A stretch of 64,000 nt of DNA, taken from positions 40,463 through 104,462 of the forward strand of contig JAHJTV010000030.1 in the NCBI GenBank assembly GCA_018829445.1, given 5' to 3'. This document shows, piece after piece, positions 56,420 to 64,000 of the stretch. Numbering within the stretch: position 1 is the stretch's first letter; every line of letters starts with the position of its first letter. The notes beneath the pieces are model-generated. The model saw only the letters and a list, made by a program, of their open reading frames with translations. It ran no database searches and was not told the DNA's origin. Source of the stretch: a bacterium. Lineage in GTDB: Bacteria; SAR324; XYD2-FULL-50-16. A program made the translations under genes and the position numbers.

Positions 56420-57556
56420 TTAAACGGTAATTAATTCAGTACCGTCGACAGCACTGGATAGATAAATTTTGGGCTCCAAACCGGAAACATTGCGGTAAAG
56501 TCTATAGAGGTCCTCTTGAAAATTTTCCGCTTTGTTCGCGTCCACCAAGGCAACGGCACATCCGCCAAAACCGCCGCCTGTCATTCTCGCTCCATAACAT
56601 CCCCTGCTGGCAAGCGCAGCTTCCGATATCTGGTTCAAAGCAGGGCTGGAGACCTCATATAGATCCCTCAGGCTTCGGTGACTTTCAACCAGCAACTTTC
56701 CTGCCGCCTTCAGATCATTCTCTTCCAGTTTTTCCGTTGTCAGCCGAGTGCGTTGATTTTCAGAGATGACATGCAAAGCCCTGTTACCGACAGTAATGTC
56801 CAGCTTTGAGCGGTTTTCCAAAAAGAGTTCCAGGGAGAGATCTCTCAGACTTGCTATATTAAAAAACCTTGCGGCTTGCTCACATTGTCTTCTTCGTTCG
56901 TTGTACGCTGAGTGAGCCAGTTCACGCCTGGTGGCTGTATCCAAAATTGCGATTAAGGCGTTGCCGGGAATCCTGATCGGTCTGTAGTCAAGGCTGCGGC
57001 AGTCAATAAAAACCGCATGATCCCTAACGCCCCCTGCCGAGATCAGCTGATCCATAATGCCGCAGTTTACACCAATCCAATCATTCTCAACCTTTTGACC
57101 TACCAGGGCCATCTCTTTTACTCCGATGGAGAAACCGGAAACTCCGGAAAAAGCTTTTACAGCGGCCATTTCGATGGCTGCTGACGAGGAAAGCCCGGCG
57201 CCGATAGGTAGGTTTGACTGAATAACTCCCTGAAAGCCTTTAAGGTTAAATCCCTTATTAATTAAGTGGGCAGCAACTCCTTTTATATACTCCAGCCAAG
57301 TCTCTTTTCTGTTCCGTATTTCCCCCAGATCAAATCCAAGCTGTTGATCAAAATCCCCGGAATAGAGTTCAACCCTGTTTTCATCGAGCGGAGAAAGAGC
57401 AATCCAGACAGCATAGTTGATTGCCAGCGGCAGCACAAAGCCATCATTGTAATCGGTGTGTTCTCCAATCAGGTTTACTCTTCCCGGTGATCGCACCAGA
57501 AACCGGGGAGAACCGGGAAAAATCCGGGTATACAATTCTAGCACGGAATTTTTCAT
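56420..57556 (-). CDS. galK: Galactokinase
   Basis: 378 residues, GHMP kinase. The galactokinase signature GRVNLIGEHTDYNDGFVLP lies near residue 25, the ATP loop PIGAGLSSSAAIEMAAVKAF near 115, and MTGGGFGGCAVALVD near 325. Phosphorylates galactose at C1. The start overlaps the galT stop by 4 bases (ATGA), giving translational coupling. Confidence 0.96.
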   Translation of the reverse strand: MKNSVLELYTRIFPGSPRFLVRSPGRVNLIGEHTDYNDGFVLPLAINYAVWIALSPLDENRVELYSGDFDQQLGFDLGEIRNRKETWLEYIKGVAAHLINKGFNLKGFQGVIQSNLPIGAGLSSSAAIEMAAVKAFSGVSGFSIGVKEMALVGQKVENDWIGVNCGIMDQLISAGGVRDHAVFIDCRSLDYRPIRIPGNALIAILDTATRRELAHSAYNERRRQCEQAARFFNIASLRDLSLELFLENRSKLDITVGNRALHVISENQRTRLTTEKLEENDLKAAGKLLVESHRSLRDLYEVSSPALNQISEAALASRGCYGARMTGGGFGGCAVALVDANKAENFQEDLYRLYRNVSGLEPKIYLSSAVDGTELITV

Positions 57557-58608
57557 TTCTCTTTTCCTTCCGATAACCTGAAATCCGATTCTGAAAGTGA
57601 TCGTAGTCTTTCGGCGGCCTGTTCAGGCGTCAGGTCGCGCTGGGGCTCGGCCAGTGTTTCATATCCAACCATAAATTTTCTGATCGTTGCGGATCTCAAC
57701 AGCGGTGGATAAATATGGGCGTGCAATTGCCAGTGGTTGCAATCCGCAATTCCGTTAGGTGCCCCATGCCAGCCCATCGAATATGGAAACGAAACCTGGA
57801 ACAGGTTATCATACCGGGTCAACAACCGCTTTAAAATATCAGCCAGCTGTTCCCTTTCCGTTGGCAAAAGATCGGGAAATCTTGGCACATGCCGCTTCGG
57901 TAGCACCAGGGTTTCAAACGGCCAGATAGCCCAGAATGGGGTGACGACCAGCCAACCACTGTTTTCAATCACGATACGACTGCCATCTGCCGATTCAAGC
58001 TGTCGGTATTCCAGCAAAAGATTCTTTCTATTTTGCTTCCAATACTCCTTTTGAGATCGATCCTCTTTTGACGGTTCGTTGGGTACCATATCACTAGCCC
58101 AGATCTGGCAGTGGGGGTGAGGATTAGAACACCCCATCAGGTCACCCTTGTTCTCAAAAACCTGAACCCATCGATAACGCTCTCCCAGTTCGGAAACCTG
58201 ATCGGCCCAGACATCAACCACCGTCTTAATCTTGGAAATCGACAATTGGGGCAAAGTCAGATCGTGACGAGGAGAAAAACAGACCACACGACAGATTCCA
58301 CGGGGAACGGCTATCTTGAGCAGAGGATGACTTGCAGGGACATTGTTATAAGTATCATCCAACAGGGCGGAAAAATCATTTTGGAAGACAAATGTGTCTT
58401 TGTAATCCGGATTCCGCTCACCATTCGCCCGTTCATTGCCCGGGCAGAGATAACAACCGGAATCATACGAATTGAGTTTGGAAACGTTTCTCTCCTCCTC
58501 CTTTCCTAACCAGGGACGTTTGTTGCGGTGGGGAGAGTTCAGTACCCATTCCTCCGTCAAAGGATTAAATCGGCGATGGGGGTGATCGGTCTGGGAAAAT
58601 TCAGTCAT
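57553..58608 (-). CDS. galT: Galactose-1-phosphate uridylyltransferase
   Basis: 351 residues from ATG 58608 (an upstream start at 58644 would add 12 unconserved residues). The active-site NPHPHCQIWA with the uridylylated His is intact, as are RRFNPLTEEWVLNSPHRNKR and WHGAPNG. Exchanges UMP between UDP-glucose and galactose 1-phosphate. First gene of the galT-galK-regulator-galE unit. Confidence 0.95.
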   Translation of the reverse strand: MTEFSQTDHPHRRFNPLTEEWVLNSPHRNKRPWLGKEEERNVSKLNSYDSGCYLCPGNERANGERNPDYKDTFVFQNDFSALLDDTYNNVPASHPLLKIAVPRGICRVVCFSPRHDLTLPQLSISKIKTVVDVWADQVSELGERYRWVQVFENKGDLMGCSNPHPHCQIWASDMVPNEPSKEDRSQKEYWKQNRKNLLLEYRQLESADGSRIVIENSGWLVVTPFWAIWPFETLVLPKRHVPRFPDLLPTEREQLADILKRLLTRYDNLFQVSFPYSMGWHGAPNGIADCNHWQLHAHIYPPLLRSATIRKFMVGYETLAEPQRDLTPEQAAERLRSLSESDFRLSEGKEK

Positions 58609-58637
58609 TTTTCTTTGGTGTTGAAGTATTGTCGATT

Positions 58638-58651
58638 TGTACACGTGTACA
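58638..58651. promoter_or_regulatory. 14-bp palindrome, candidate LacI-family operator
   Basis: TGTACACGTGTACA is a perfect palindrome with the central CG usual in LacI/GalR operators, 30 bases before the galT start. The operon's own LacI-type repressor is the obvious binder. Confidence 0.65.
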
Positions 58652-58750
58652 TTATGATATAAAGTTTTTCCCCAGTCAATAGGCCATAAATGAGTTGAAT
58701 ATCGAAGAACATTTCCGGGTTGGCGATAAAGACTGTTATGGTTTTGCCGG

Positions 58751-61700
58751 TTAATGAGATTCTGCTGCCTGGATCAATAAATCGATTCTTCGTTTTGTTG
58801 AGGGCTCAACCTCTTCTCTTGTAGGGAGATATCCCCGTTTAATTCTGAAGGCCAATCGTCTGAAGTCGTTTAGAATCATGAAAAGATTCGGGATTAATAC
58901 CAGGGTGAGGATTGTGGCAAAAGTCACCCCGGCTGCTATGGAGATGGCCATGGGAATGAGAAATTTGGCTTGAAAATCTGTTTCAAGGATTAGGGGCGCC
59001 AAGCCACCCACTGTGCTGACGGTGGTCAGAAAAATAGCCCTGAATCTTCGGGCACCTCCGTTGACGAGGGCGTCCATAAAGGGCATCCCCTCTGCCAGGT
59101 TTTCATTAACCCGTTCTATAAGGACAATGGCATCGTTCACCACCACTCCTGCCAGAGCTACCATTCCGAAGATGCTCATCATGGAGAAATTATACCCCAG
59201 CACCAGATGCCCGAAAATCGCACCGATAATTCCAAAGGGGATGGTAAAGGATATGATAAAGGGCTGGGCATAGGAACGAAACATGGTGGCGATAATAAAG
59301 AAGATGCCGAGCATTGCCAGGGGATATCCGATCAGCAGGCTTTCAAACGATTCCGCCATCTTCTTTTTTTCCCCCTGAAAAGAAGCATGGATACTCGGGT
59401 ATTGTTTTTGTAATTGGGGGATAAATTCTGCCATCAAAGTATTGCTGATCTCATTGGCGTTTGTTTTATTGGTATCCACCTCTGCGCTGACAGAAATTCT
59501 GCGCATACCATTGGTTCTGGTTATGGTCGAATAACCCGGGCTGAATTCGATATTGGCAACCGAAAGCAGAGGAACTTCATAGCCTTGTTGTGTCCGAATA
59601 CGGATGCGTTGAAAATCGGATAGTTTTTTGCGTTCATCGGCAGCGTACCTGACCTTGATCTTTACATCATCCCTTCCCCGTTGAATACGAACAGCATCTT
59701 CGCCGAAATACCCGGAATAGACCTGTCTGGCCAGGTCATTAACCGTTAATCCAAGGGTTCTTGCCTCCGGTTTTAGTTCCAGTCTGAGTTCGTTTTTACC
59801 GGGAGAAAAATCGGATTTCACCTGGAAAACGCCCTCAAATTTCCGCAGGCGAGCCATTAAATCGTCAGCCGCAGCCAGGATCTCATCCAGGTTTTGACCT
59901 TGAATCCAGACTTCAATCGGAGCGCCCGGGGGTCCTCCCTGCATCCCGGTATAGGTCACAGACTTGACACCGGGAATAATACCAACCTCTTTTTCCCATT
60001 CAATGCGCAGATCCTTGGAATGGATTCCTCTTTTTTCGGAATCTAACATGGTGACAATGATTCCGCCCAGATGCGGACCGTTGCTCATGTCACCTATCGC
60101 TTGTCCAACCAGTACTAATCTATCTTTAAGCAGGGGATCTCCCGACTTGGTTTTTGTCCTTTCCGCAAGTTTTACCAGGGCCTCCTCTATTTGGTTTAAT
60201 GCTTTTTCAGTCGTTTCAATGGGGGTTCCATTGGGGAATTCGACATTCGCTGTCATGATAAAACCGTCAACTTCCGAAAATACCTCAAATTTTACGATGC
60301 CCGCCTGAACCAATCCCAGTGTGATTAACAGTGTGCTGATGGCAATACAAAGCGAGACATATCGCCAGTGAAGGATCTTTCTTAAAGCTGGCATATAGAC
60401 AGCTCTAATGAACCATTCCATCCCTTTTGTTGTTACACTATGAAAAGACTCAATCCAGCGAAAAAGTAAAATCCTCTTTTTTGTCTCCCGGACTGGATCC
60501 GGCAGGTGATTAAGGTGAGCGGGCAGCAGCACAAGACATTCAAACAGTGAAACTCCAAGACAGGCAATCACGACCACGGGCATGATGGCGATAAACTTTC
60601 CCATGATTCCACCGACAAAGGCCAGAGGAAGAAAGGCCACAATGGTTGTAGTAACAGCCGCGATGACGGGCATCCCCACTTCCATAACTCCGTCAATAAC
60701 CGCCACCATAGGCGGTTTCCCCAGAGTGCGATGGTAGAATATCGATTCTCCGATCACGATGGCATCATCCACCACAATACCCAATACCATCAGGAAACCG
60801 AACAGGGAGATCATATTGAGGGTTCCCCCAGATCCCCATAAGATAACCAGGCCGCCGGCAAGGGAAATAGGGATTCCCATGCCACTCCAGAAGCTCAGCC
60901 TGATATCCAGAAACATCCAGAGGATAAGAAAGACAAGGGCCAAACCGATGGCACCGTTTCTAACCAGCAAATTGATCCGAGCTCGCAGCATGTCGCTGGT
61001 TTCATAGATAATCGTAATGGTAGCTCCCCTGGGGATTTGCTGCCGTTTTTTATTAATATAGTTGTTAACTGCCTCGGTAATCGCCAGTGTATCTTCCTCT
61101 GATGTCTTATAAACATTGAGCAGGACAGCCCGTTCGCCGTTAATAGTGGCCAGAATCGGTTCTTCCGTAAAACTATCTTTGATATCTGTCACCTTATCAA
61201 GGGTGACGATTTCACCCGAAGGTTTGGCCAACACGACTATTTTGGACAACTCTTCTCCCGTATATTTTCTGCCAACAGTTCGAATGCGTATCTCTTCACC
61301 TTTGGTGCGAATGGTACCGCCTGCCAAGTTGAGGTTTCCACGTCTGATCGCATCCACAATCTGGTTAAAGGTTAAGCCGAATTGTCTTAATTTTTCTTCG
61401 GATACCTCGATACTGATCTCGTAGTCCCTGATGCCGAAAACGGTGACCTGGGTTACCTCGGGAAGAAGCAGAATCTCATCCTTTACCTGTTCCGCCCACT
61501 CTTTTAATCGTCTTTCGGTCATATTTCCCGAAAGTGAAAACACCATTACCGAGTCCTTCAGGGTGAGGTCGGTAATAATCGGTTTTTCCGTATCCACGGG
61601 GAAAGTCGCGATGGAGTTAACGCTATTGCGAATACGATCAAGAACCTTATCCACATCAAATCCCTCTTTTACCTCTATAAGGGTAAAGCTGACATTTTCA

Positions 61701-61957
61701 CTGGAATGAGTGGTAAACTGTTTGATTCCTTCCAAACCTTCAACAGCAGATTCAACCTTCCGACTAACTCCTTCTTCTACCTCCTCCGGGTTGGCGCCAG
61801 GGTAAGCCACGGATATGGTGATCATGTCCAGGGAGAACTCGGGGAAGAACTCCCGGATCATGGTAACTCCGGCAACAATACCCGACAGGATGATCAGAAG
61901 CAGAAGGATATTGGCAAATACCGTGTTTCTGGCATAGGTGGCGATAAGGTTTTTCAT
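58751..61957 (-). CDS. RND efflux transporter, inner-membrane pump
   Basis: 1068 residues, AcrB/MdtB-type (HAE1-like) with twelve membrane helices and two large periplasmic loops: helix 1 at the N-terminus, SVAYPGANPEEVEEGVSRKV in the first pore segment, the proton-relay helix with GIVVDDAIVIGESIFYHRTL and the matching second-half GVVVNDAIVLIERVNENLAE. Exports drugs or toxic small molecules with MFP and an outer-membrane channel. It starts 2 bases after the MFP stop; no TolC-type gene is in the window. Confidence 0.94.
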   Translation of the reverse strand: MKNLIATYARNTVFANILLLLIILSGIVAGVTMIREFFPEFSLDMITISVAYPGANPEEVEEGVSRKVESAVEGLEGIKQFTTHSSENVSFTLIEVKEGFDVDKVLDRIRNSVNSIATFPVDTEKPIITDLTLKDSVMVFSLSGNMTERRLKEWAEQVKDEILLLPEVTQVTVFGIRDYEISIEVSEEKLRQFGLTFNQIVDAIRRGNLNLAGGTIRTKGEEIRIRTVGRKYTGEELSKIVVLAKPSGEIVTLDKVTDIKDSFTEEPILATINGERAVLLNVYKTSEEDTLAITEAVNNYINKKRQQIPRGATITIIYETSDMLRARINLLVRNGAIGLALVFLILWMFLDIRLSFWSGMGIPISLAGGLVILWGSGGTLNMISLFGFLMVLGIVVDDAIVIGESIFYHRTLGKPPMVAVIDGVMEVGMPVIAAVTTTIVAFLPLAFVGGIMGKFIAIMPVVVIACLGVSLFECLVLLPAHLNHLPDPVRETKKRILLFRWIESFHSVTTKGMEWFIRAVYMPALRKILHWRYVSLCIAISTLLITLGLVQAGIVKFEVFSEVDGFIMTANVEFPNGTPIETTEKALNQIEEALVKLAERTKTKSGDPLLKDRLVLVGQAIGDMSNGPHLGGIIVTMLDSEKRGIHSKDLRIEWEKEVGIIPGVKSVTYTGMQGGPPGAPIEVWIQGQNLDEILAAADDLMARLRKFEGVFQVKSDFSPGKNELRLELKPEARTLGLTVNDLARQVYSGYFGEDAVRIQRGRDDVKIKVRYAADERKKLSDFQRIRIRTQQGYEVPLLSVANIEFSPGYSTITRTNGMRRISVSAEVDTNKTNANEISNTLMAEFIPQLQKQYPSIHASFQGEKKKMAESFESLLIGYPLAMLGIFFIIATMFRSYAQPFIISFTIPFGIIGAIFGHLVLGYNFSMMSIFGMVALAGVVVNDAIVLIERVNENLAEGMPFMDALVNGGARRFRAIFLTTVSTVGGLAPLILETDFQAKFLIPMAISIAAGVTFATILTLVLIPNLFMILNDFRRLAFRIKRGYLPTREEVEPSTKRRIDLLIQAAESH

Positions 61958-61959
61958 AA

Positions 61960-63291
61960 TTAGTCGTTAGCTTTAGTGACAAATTCGAGTAATGAGTTCT
62001 CCAGGGGGTCAACAAGGCGAGTAATAATGACATTGTCACCCGTTTTTAATCCTTTACTTACAAAAACTTCATCGTCTTGAATTCTGACGACCTCAACCGA
62101 TACTGTCTGCAGACGTTTTTCTTTGGCAACATAAACAGTGTTATTAAAACTGACAGCCCATCGCGGCAACCTGAACACCAGGTGCATTTTTTTCCCGGAT
62201 ATGGTTACCGCACAAAACATACCTTCAACCAGAGGAAGGGTTCCATTGGTAATGCTGAGTGGTCTTTCAACCCGGATGGCAATCGTCAGGGTACGCGTTA
62301 ACTTGTCATACTTGACAACCCTGTCGAGGATCCCTTCCCAGACATGGCCGCTGATATCTTCAGTCCACTTGATTTTTACCGGAAGTGGTTCCAGAGATGA
62401 AAACCAGGCTTGATGATTCCCTTCGTCAGGTTTTTCAAAAGGCAGCCATTTTCTGGCATCCACACTATCGAGGGGGATATGGAGCTCAAGTTTTGAATCA
62501 TCGACAAGTGTCAGCACACCTTGACCCGGTGCCACATACTGTCCGGTTTCCAAGGATACAGTTTTTAATCTCCCATTAAAAGGAGCTTTAACAACGCATC
62601 GTTCCAGATTGGCACCTGCCCTTGACAGCCTGGCATTGGATGACATCAGCACATATTCCGTCTCTTTGATCTGCAGCGGATAGTTTTCCAATGATTGTCT
62701 CATCTGGTCAACCTGATCCTTGGCACTGTTATAGGAACGTTCCGCAGTATCCAAATCCGACTGGGTTCCTATTTTATTAATTGAAAACAGGCGCTTAACT
62801 CTATCGAACTCCTCTTTTACCAGTTCTCTATTACGAACAAGGGTTTTTATTCGCAATTTACTGCTCTCATAGTCCTGTTTAAGACGTTCGATGGTGTTTT
62901 GAGTTTGCTGCACCGCAGCAAACGCCTCCTGATAGGCTGCCCGGTAATCCTGGGGATCGATTTCGAACAGGACTTCGCCTTGATTGATCAGTTGACCGAT
63001 CTCAAGTCTGGGATGAATGCGGATAATTTTTCCGGCAACTTCAGGAGCCAGATTTACAGTGTTTAAAACAATGACTTCTCCATATCCCTGGATGTAGACA
63101 TCGACATTTTCGGGGTTAACGGTAATCGCTTCCACTTTGATCGGGATCTCCTCAACAACCACTTCAGCAGGCGGCTTCTTCATGTTGGCAATCAGTCTCA
63201 TCCCGATAATCCCAACCACAATGACGAGGATGGAAATGATTACCCGCAGGATGACCTTGGATTTTATTGATGATGATTCAGGGGAGGTCAT
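61960..63291 (-). CDS. Membrane fusion protein (RND adaptor)
   Basis: 443 residues: one N-terminal helix (LRVIISILVIVVGIIGMRLI), lipoyl halves around VNLAPEVAGKIIRIHPRLEI and VKAPFNGRLKTVSLETGQYV, and a long alpha hairpin between (~115-215). Bridges the pump to an outer-membrane channel. Starts one base after the marR stop; pump follows at once. Confidence 0.92.
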   Translation of the reverse strand: MTSPESSSIKSKVILRVIISILVIVVGIIGMRLIANMKKPPAEVVVEEIPIKVEAITVNPENVDVYIQGYGEVIVLNTVNLAPEVAGKIIRIHPRLEIGQLINQGEVLFEIDPQDYRAAYQEAFAAVQQTQNTIERLKQDYESSKLRIKTLVRNRELVKEEFDRVKRLFSINKIGTQSDLDTAERSYNSAKDQVDQMRQSLENYPLQIKETEYVLMSSNARLSRAGANLERCVVKAPFNGRLKTVSLETGQYVAPGQGVLTLVDDSKLELHIPLDSVDARKWLPFEKPDEGNHQAWFSSLEPLPVKIKWTEDISGHVWEGILDRVVKYDKLTRTLTIAIRVERPLSITNGTLPLVEGMFCAVTISGKKMHLVFRLPRWAVSFNNTVYVAKEKRLQTVSVEVVRIQDDEVFVSKGLKTGDNVIITRLVDPLENSLLEFVTKAND

Positions 63292-63292
63292 A

Positions 63293-63802
63293 CTAATTCT
63301 CCAGAGTAGTTAGAGGTTCGGGAGGCAGCTCGTCTAAAGATGACTCAACAGCGTTCAATACTTTGCACCACATCTCACCGATATCTTTTCCAACCTTGGT
63401 AATCAATTCCTCGAACATATTAAGCACGGTCATCTCAATTTGCTCCATGTGTTGCTGCATTTCTGCCGATACACTGATTAAGATTTTTCGTCGATCTTTG
63501 TCACTGCGTATTCTGGTTAAGAACTTTTTTTCTACCAATTTGTCTACCATTACCGATGTCGATGGGGGAGATACCTTCATTATTCCTGACAGATCTTTCA
63601 GGGATAATGCTCCCACTTTAAAAATGGTCATGATGACTTCCATCTGGGCAAGTGTCAGGTTGATAACCGAAGCATCCTTACTGAGCATGATACTCTTTAT
63701 GATTCGATCAATACGCTGATGGACAATTCGTCCTTTATTGAAGATAAATTGTGCTGTTTTTTGAATTTCCTTTTTCTCCTGAATCTCCAGGTCTGTAGTC
63801 AT
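63293..63802 (-). CDS. MarR-family transcriptional regulator
   Basis: 169 residues. Winged helix-turn-helix with LSLKDLSGIMKVSPPSTSVM and the wing RIRSDKDRRKILISV. First gene of the efflux operon, and two palindromes lie right upstream, so it is the probable autorepressor, released by a pump substrate. Confidence 0.9.
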   Translation of the reverse strand: MTTDLEIQEKKEIQKTAQFIFNKGRIVHQRIDRIIKSIMLSKDASVINLTLAQMEVIMTIFKVGALSLKDLSGIMKVSPPSTSVMVDKLVEKKFLTRIRSDKDRRKILISVSAEMQQHMEQIEMTVLNMFEELITKVGKDIGEMWCKVLNAVESSLDELPPEPLTTLEN

Positions 63803-63846
63803 TGTTATGTTGAGTGGTGTTTAAAATCCCCTTTCATATTGGCTGG

Positions 63847-63861
63847 TAACAATGATTGTTA
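63847..63861. promoter_or_regulatory. 15-bp palindrome, candidate MarR operator 1
   Basis: TAACAAT and ATTGTTA form a perfect inverted repeat around a single G, 45 bases before the marR start. Length and symmetry suit a MarR dimer. Confidence 0.6.
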
Positions 63862-63880
63862 ATCAGCAATGTCCGGTTAG

Positions 63881-63897
63881 GTTATTGCAACAATAAC
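63881..63897. promoter_or_regulatory. 17-bp palindrome, candidate MarR operator 2
   Basis: GTTATTG and CAATAAC flank CAA. The half-site resembles that of the neighbouring 15-bp palindrome (shared ATTG/CAAT), 34 bases from centre to centre. Confidence 0.55.
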
Positions 63898-64000
63898 GAG
63901 AAACGGCTTTCAAAATAATGGAATGTACAAAGACGCCATTACTTTAACTTTAGCTATTATTTGTTTAGAAAAAGTAGGATGGGCTACTCGTTGCCCATCA

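Noticed and set aside
1..64000. CRISPR arrays, tRNA or rRNA genes
   Set aside because: No regularly spaced repeats and no cloverleaf or ribosomal motifs were noticed on reading; a dedicated scan was not possible.

Overview
The window looks like chromosomal DNA of a Gram-negative bacterium, most likely a free-living anaerobe of the Desulfobacterota type. That placement is an inference from gene content: a tripartite RND pump, several lipoproteins, many PAS/Cache/CHASE sensor kinases, a sigma-54 response regulator, an acetyl-CoA synthetase beside an OFA-type transporter, and an OFA/acetate style of carbon use. No rRNA, tRNA or CRISPR array was seen. Coding density is high except for a few decayed stretches.

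Layout. (1) 1-5.3 kb: a sugar cluster with a GPH-family symporter (partial, minus strand) divergent from a GntR/HutC regulator, a PfkB kinase, a LacD-type class I aldolase and a fucose-isomerase-like enzyme. The same 12-bp palindrome lies before both transcription units. The gene set fits isomerase-kinase-aldolase cleavage of a hexose derivative, possibly sulfoquinovose. (2) 5.5-7.3 kb: a lone long-chain acyl-CoA synthetase. (3) 7.3-9.1 kb: a gene-poor scar with a possible group II intron remnant and inverted repeats. (4) 9.1-26.5 kb: the most interesting part, a poly-gamma-glutamate (PGA) locus. It holds two lipoprotein gamma-glutamyltransferases, two DctM-like permeases each followed by a homologous 48-residue membrane protein, three M14/AstE-like metallohydrolases, an exported DUF6305-like protein, a chemoreceptor, and PgsB, PgsC and PgsW-like synthesis genes. 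Between them lie broken pieces of a further DUF6305 gene, a further M14 gene and a third gamma-glutamyltransferase. (5) 26.5-31.7 kb: a CheY-like regulator, a periplasmic binding protein, an RpiR regulator, a sensor kinase and an IS110 remnant. (6) 32-36 kb: a GxGYxYP-domain protein and a nuclease-helicase fusion. (7) 36.4-41.3 kb: a sugar ABC importer (binding protein and two permeases, no ATPase) with a UroD-like protein that lacks the family's metal cysteines. (8) 42.1-49.2 kb: OFA transporter, acetyl-CoA synthetase, carbonic anhydrase, and an NtrC-type two-component pair. (9) 49.9-54.3 kb: two translationally coupled sensor kinases. (10) 54.4-58.7 kb: a Leloir galactose operon galT-galK-lacI-type regulator-galE with a palindromic operator. 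(11) 58.7-64 kb: marR-MFP-RND efflux operon with two palindromes before marR.

How the PGA locus may work (inference): PgsB and PgsC make or extend gamma-linked glutamate chains. Outer-membrane or periplasmic gamma-glutamyltransferases and membrane-tethered M14 enzymes trim or degrade such chains. The two DctM-like permeases, each with its 48-residue partner, move the products, and the exported DUF6305 protein may present or bind them. The repeated cassette structure and the three kinds of gene fragment show that the region grew by duplication and has partly decayed.
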